In this document: positions 62,700 through 64,000 of the stretch, in pieces
Numbering within the stretch: the first letter of the stretch is position 1
Layout of the letters: each line of letters opens with the position of its first letter
NCBI RefSeq assembly: GCF_018687715.1
Contig: NC_056755.1
Span: 41,667,001-41,731,000 of the forward strand
Source: Carya illinoinensis
Lineage: Eukaryota > Streptophyta > Magnoliopsida > Fagales > Juglandaceae
Length of the DNA stretch: 64,000 nucleotides
Direction of reading: 5' to 3'
The notes under the pieces: generated by a model
Databases searched by the model: none
The model's input: only the letters and a program-made list of their open reading frames with translations
Told to the model about the DNA's origin: nothing
Translations under genes and position numbers: made by a program

Positions 62700-62814
62700 G
62701 ATAAATGATCGTTACAGTCGTGAACAAGCGTTGTGTTATTATTTTGAAAAAAAAATTGAATAAATAACAAGCGCTATGTTATTACGCACTCCACAACTAT
62801 ACCTAGCATTACTC
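62700..62814. mobile_element. Mutator-type MITE, 115 bp
   Basis: The left end is GATAAATGATCGTTACAGTC and the right end, reverse-complemented, is GAGTAATGCTAGGTATAGTT. The 9-bp flanks TTTTTATAT and TTTTTATTT differ by one base. Its ends resemble those of the element at 54597-54769. Confidence 0.7.
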
Positions 62815-62823
62815 TTTTTATTT

Positions 62824-63343
62824 TGTTTTCGCTCTTTTGTTTTTGTCGTGCCTCCTTATAAATTAACAATGTTAAAAAAAAAATATCAGACATATATATG
62901 TTTCAATTTTTTAAGATTATTCTGTCAGTATATATTAATTATTGTATATATCAATTATGGCGCTTACGAACCGGCAGCCAGCTTTATATTGATCACAACC
63001 TTAATTTTTCAACCAGGCTACTACGTGTGCTTATAATTAAATTAGTATAGTGCTTATAATTGTTCGTCGGCCATTCAGATTCGTAAACTCAGCGTGCAAG
63101 ATAGCTAGCCAACTTTAAACTACGCTCAAAACAATTAAAAGCTAGGTCCCATTAATAATTATTTTTGCATAGTTAAGGTCGACAGCAAAAGCCATTAATT
63201 AATTCGATCGACCTTGGTAGGTATATATATAATAAGGTATGTATTGATTCAATATATATATATATATATGGACCGGTAGTACCATCTTGACCACAATTTT
63301 GCATGCTGTTCTGCTTTTTATTTAATATGTGCTATAAATTGAT

Positions 63344-63345
<2 letters not shown>
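62824..63345. other. No gene recognised
   Basis: AT-rich intergenic sequence with short (TA)n runs; nothing coding is supported. Confidence 0.5.

Positions 63346-63423
<78 letters not shown>
63346..63423. repeat. (TA)n microsatellite
   Basis: About 38 TA units with one C interruption. Confidence 0.95.
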
Positions 63424-63520
63424 TTATATGTATTACATAAAAATTAATCTATTTTCAAATTTGTTTATTGATACATATGTACAAATAATCATGTGCATGA
63501 AAGCTTGTTATTTTATCAAT

Positions 63521-63690
63521 GAGTTTTGTTATGTACAAGCAAAGTCGCGTACTAATTTGCGTATCAATACTGATTCATTCATATTCAAAATTTAAATTAA
63601 CATTAGTTTTAATCAAATCTATTTTTTGACCAATCACATTAGATTGGTATACATATTAATACGTAATTATACTTATAACTAAATTTTTTC
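63521..63690. mobile_element. 170-bp Mutator-type MITE, copy 3
   Basis: Exact 9-bp target duplications TTTATCAAT at 63512-63520 and 63691-63699. Starts GAGTTTTGTTATGTACAAGC and ends AACTAAATTTTTTC. Shares the internal CCAATCACATTAGATTGGTA region with copy 1. Confidence 0.9.
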
Positions 63691-63737
63691 TTTATCAATT
63701 TATTCTAGCTAGCGAGACTCTTATATATTAACCCATG

Positions 63738-64000
63738 TTTGGACATGAGTACTTATACTTTGAGTGTCTTAGAATTTTTGTGAATAATAATGAAATGATT
63801 TGAGTAGAGATATTTTATTTGGTTTTAGAAAATGATCATGGAGATCTAAAAAGTTGAATAAAAATATAATAAAGTTAAATTTTTGTTTAAATATATAAGT
63901 TTTTTAATATTATTTTTATTTTAAAATTTATAACACTTGTATTGATTTTTGTATTAGAATAATGATTAGATGAAAAAAATTAAGAAATTAAAATTGAAAA
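63738..64000. mobile_element. Tourist-like MITE, cut by the window edge
   Basis: TGTTTGGACATGAGTAC then GAATAATAATGAAATGATTT, AAAAAGTTGAATAAAAATAT and AATGATTAGATGAAAAAA. It follows, in order, the reverse complement of the element at 148-510 and lacks its right end because the window stops. Confidence 0.55.

Overview
The window is nuclear DNA from a flowering plant. It is AT-rich, has GT-AG introns and (GA)n, (CT)n and (TA)n microsatellites, and is dominated by plant transposons. The repeat set (LINE tails ending in a TTACTTATCAAAA-type sequence, the MITE types, long-LTR Ty3/gypsy elements) suggests a woody rosid such as a walnut or hickory relative. That placement is inference and is not proven here. 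Only two ordinary host genes can be defended. One is a nine-coding-exon DDT/WAC/WHIM chromatin-remodelling gene on the minus strand (1795-5905, promoter near 7285). The other is a single-exon nepenthesin-type aspartic protease on the minus strand (33276-34625) with an unusual second catalytic motif.

Layout. 1-1.0 kb: a Tourist-like MITE and a copia LTR relic. 1.8-7.3 kb: the DDT gene, with LINE tails in its second coding intron. 9.0-13.9 kb: a degenerate Ty3/gypsy element (LTR, gag start, LTR) whose second LTR is split by a hAT element, which is itself split by a second hAT element. 14.0-15.0 kb: a third hAT element. 15.6 kb: a small SINE with a perfect 15-bp target duplication. 18.8-24.4 kb: a decayed FAR1/MULE transposase gene (plus strand) facing a decayed GRF zinc-finger/coiled-coil gene (minus strand). 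25.1-25.8 kb: a LINE 3' end. 30.4-30.9 kb: a copia 3' end.

37.0-52.2 kb is one Ty1/copia element (LTRs 37047-37333 and 51920-52217, target duplication GTGGT). Behind its 5' LTR it carries a fragment of a non-specific phospholipase C gene. It also contains a 383-bp-arm inverted repeat and an antisense transcription unit. A nearly complete 9.3-kb Ty3/gypsy element is nested inside it (39751-49012, target duplication ATTTT). The polyprotein of that element is open apart from one in-frame stop, and its integrase has Asp where the catalytic Glu is expected.

52.2-64.0 kb holds no intact gene. It contains MITEs with 9-bp target duplications (including three 170-bp copies of one family), another hAT element related to the one at 11.3 kb, and a 4.6-kb CACTA element (54949-59559, target duplication TGT). 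The CACTA element appears to carry exon-intron pieces of host genes, one clearly from the brassinosteroid-signalling-kinase family.

The most interesting material is the gene capture by two unrelated element classes and the odd internal structure of the copia element. I found no tRNA, rRNA or CRISPR features.
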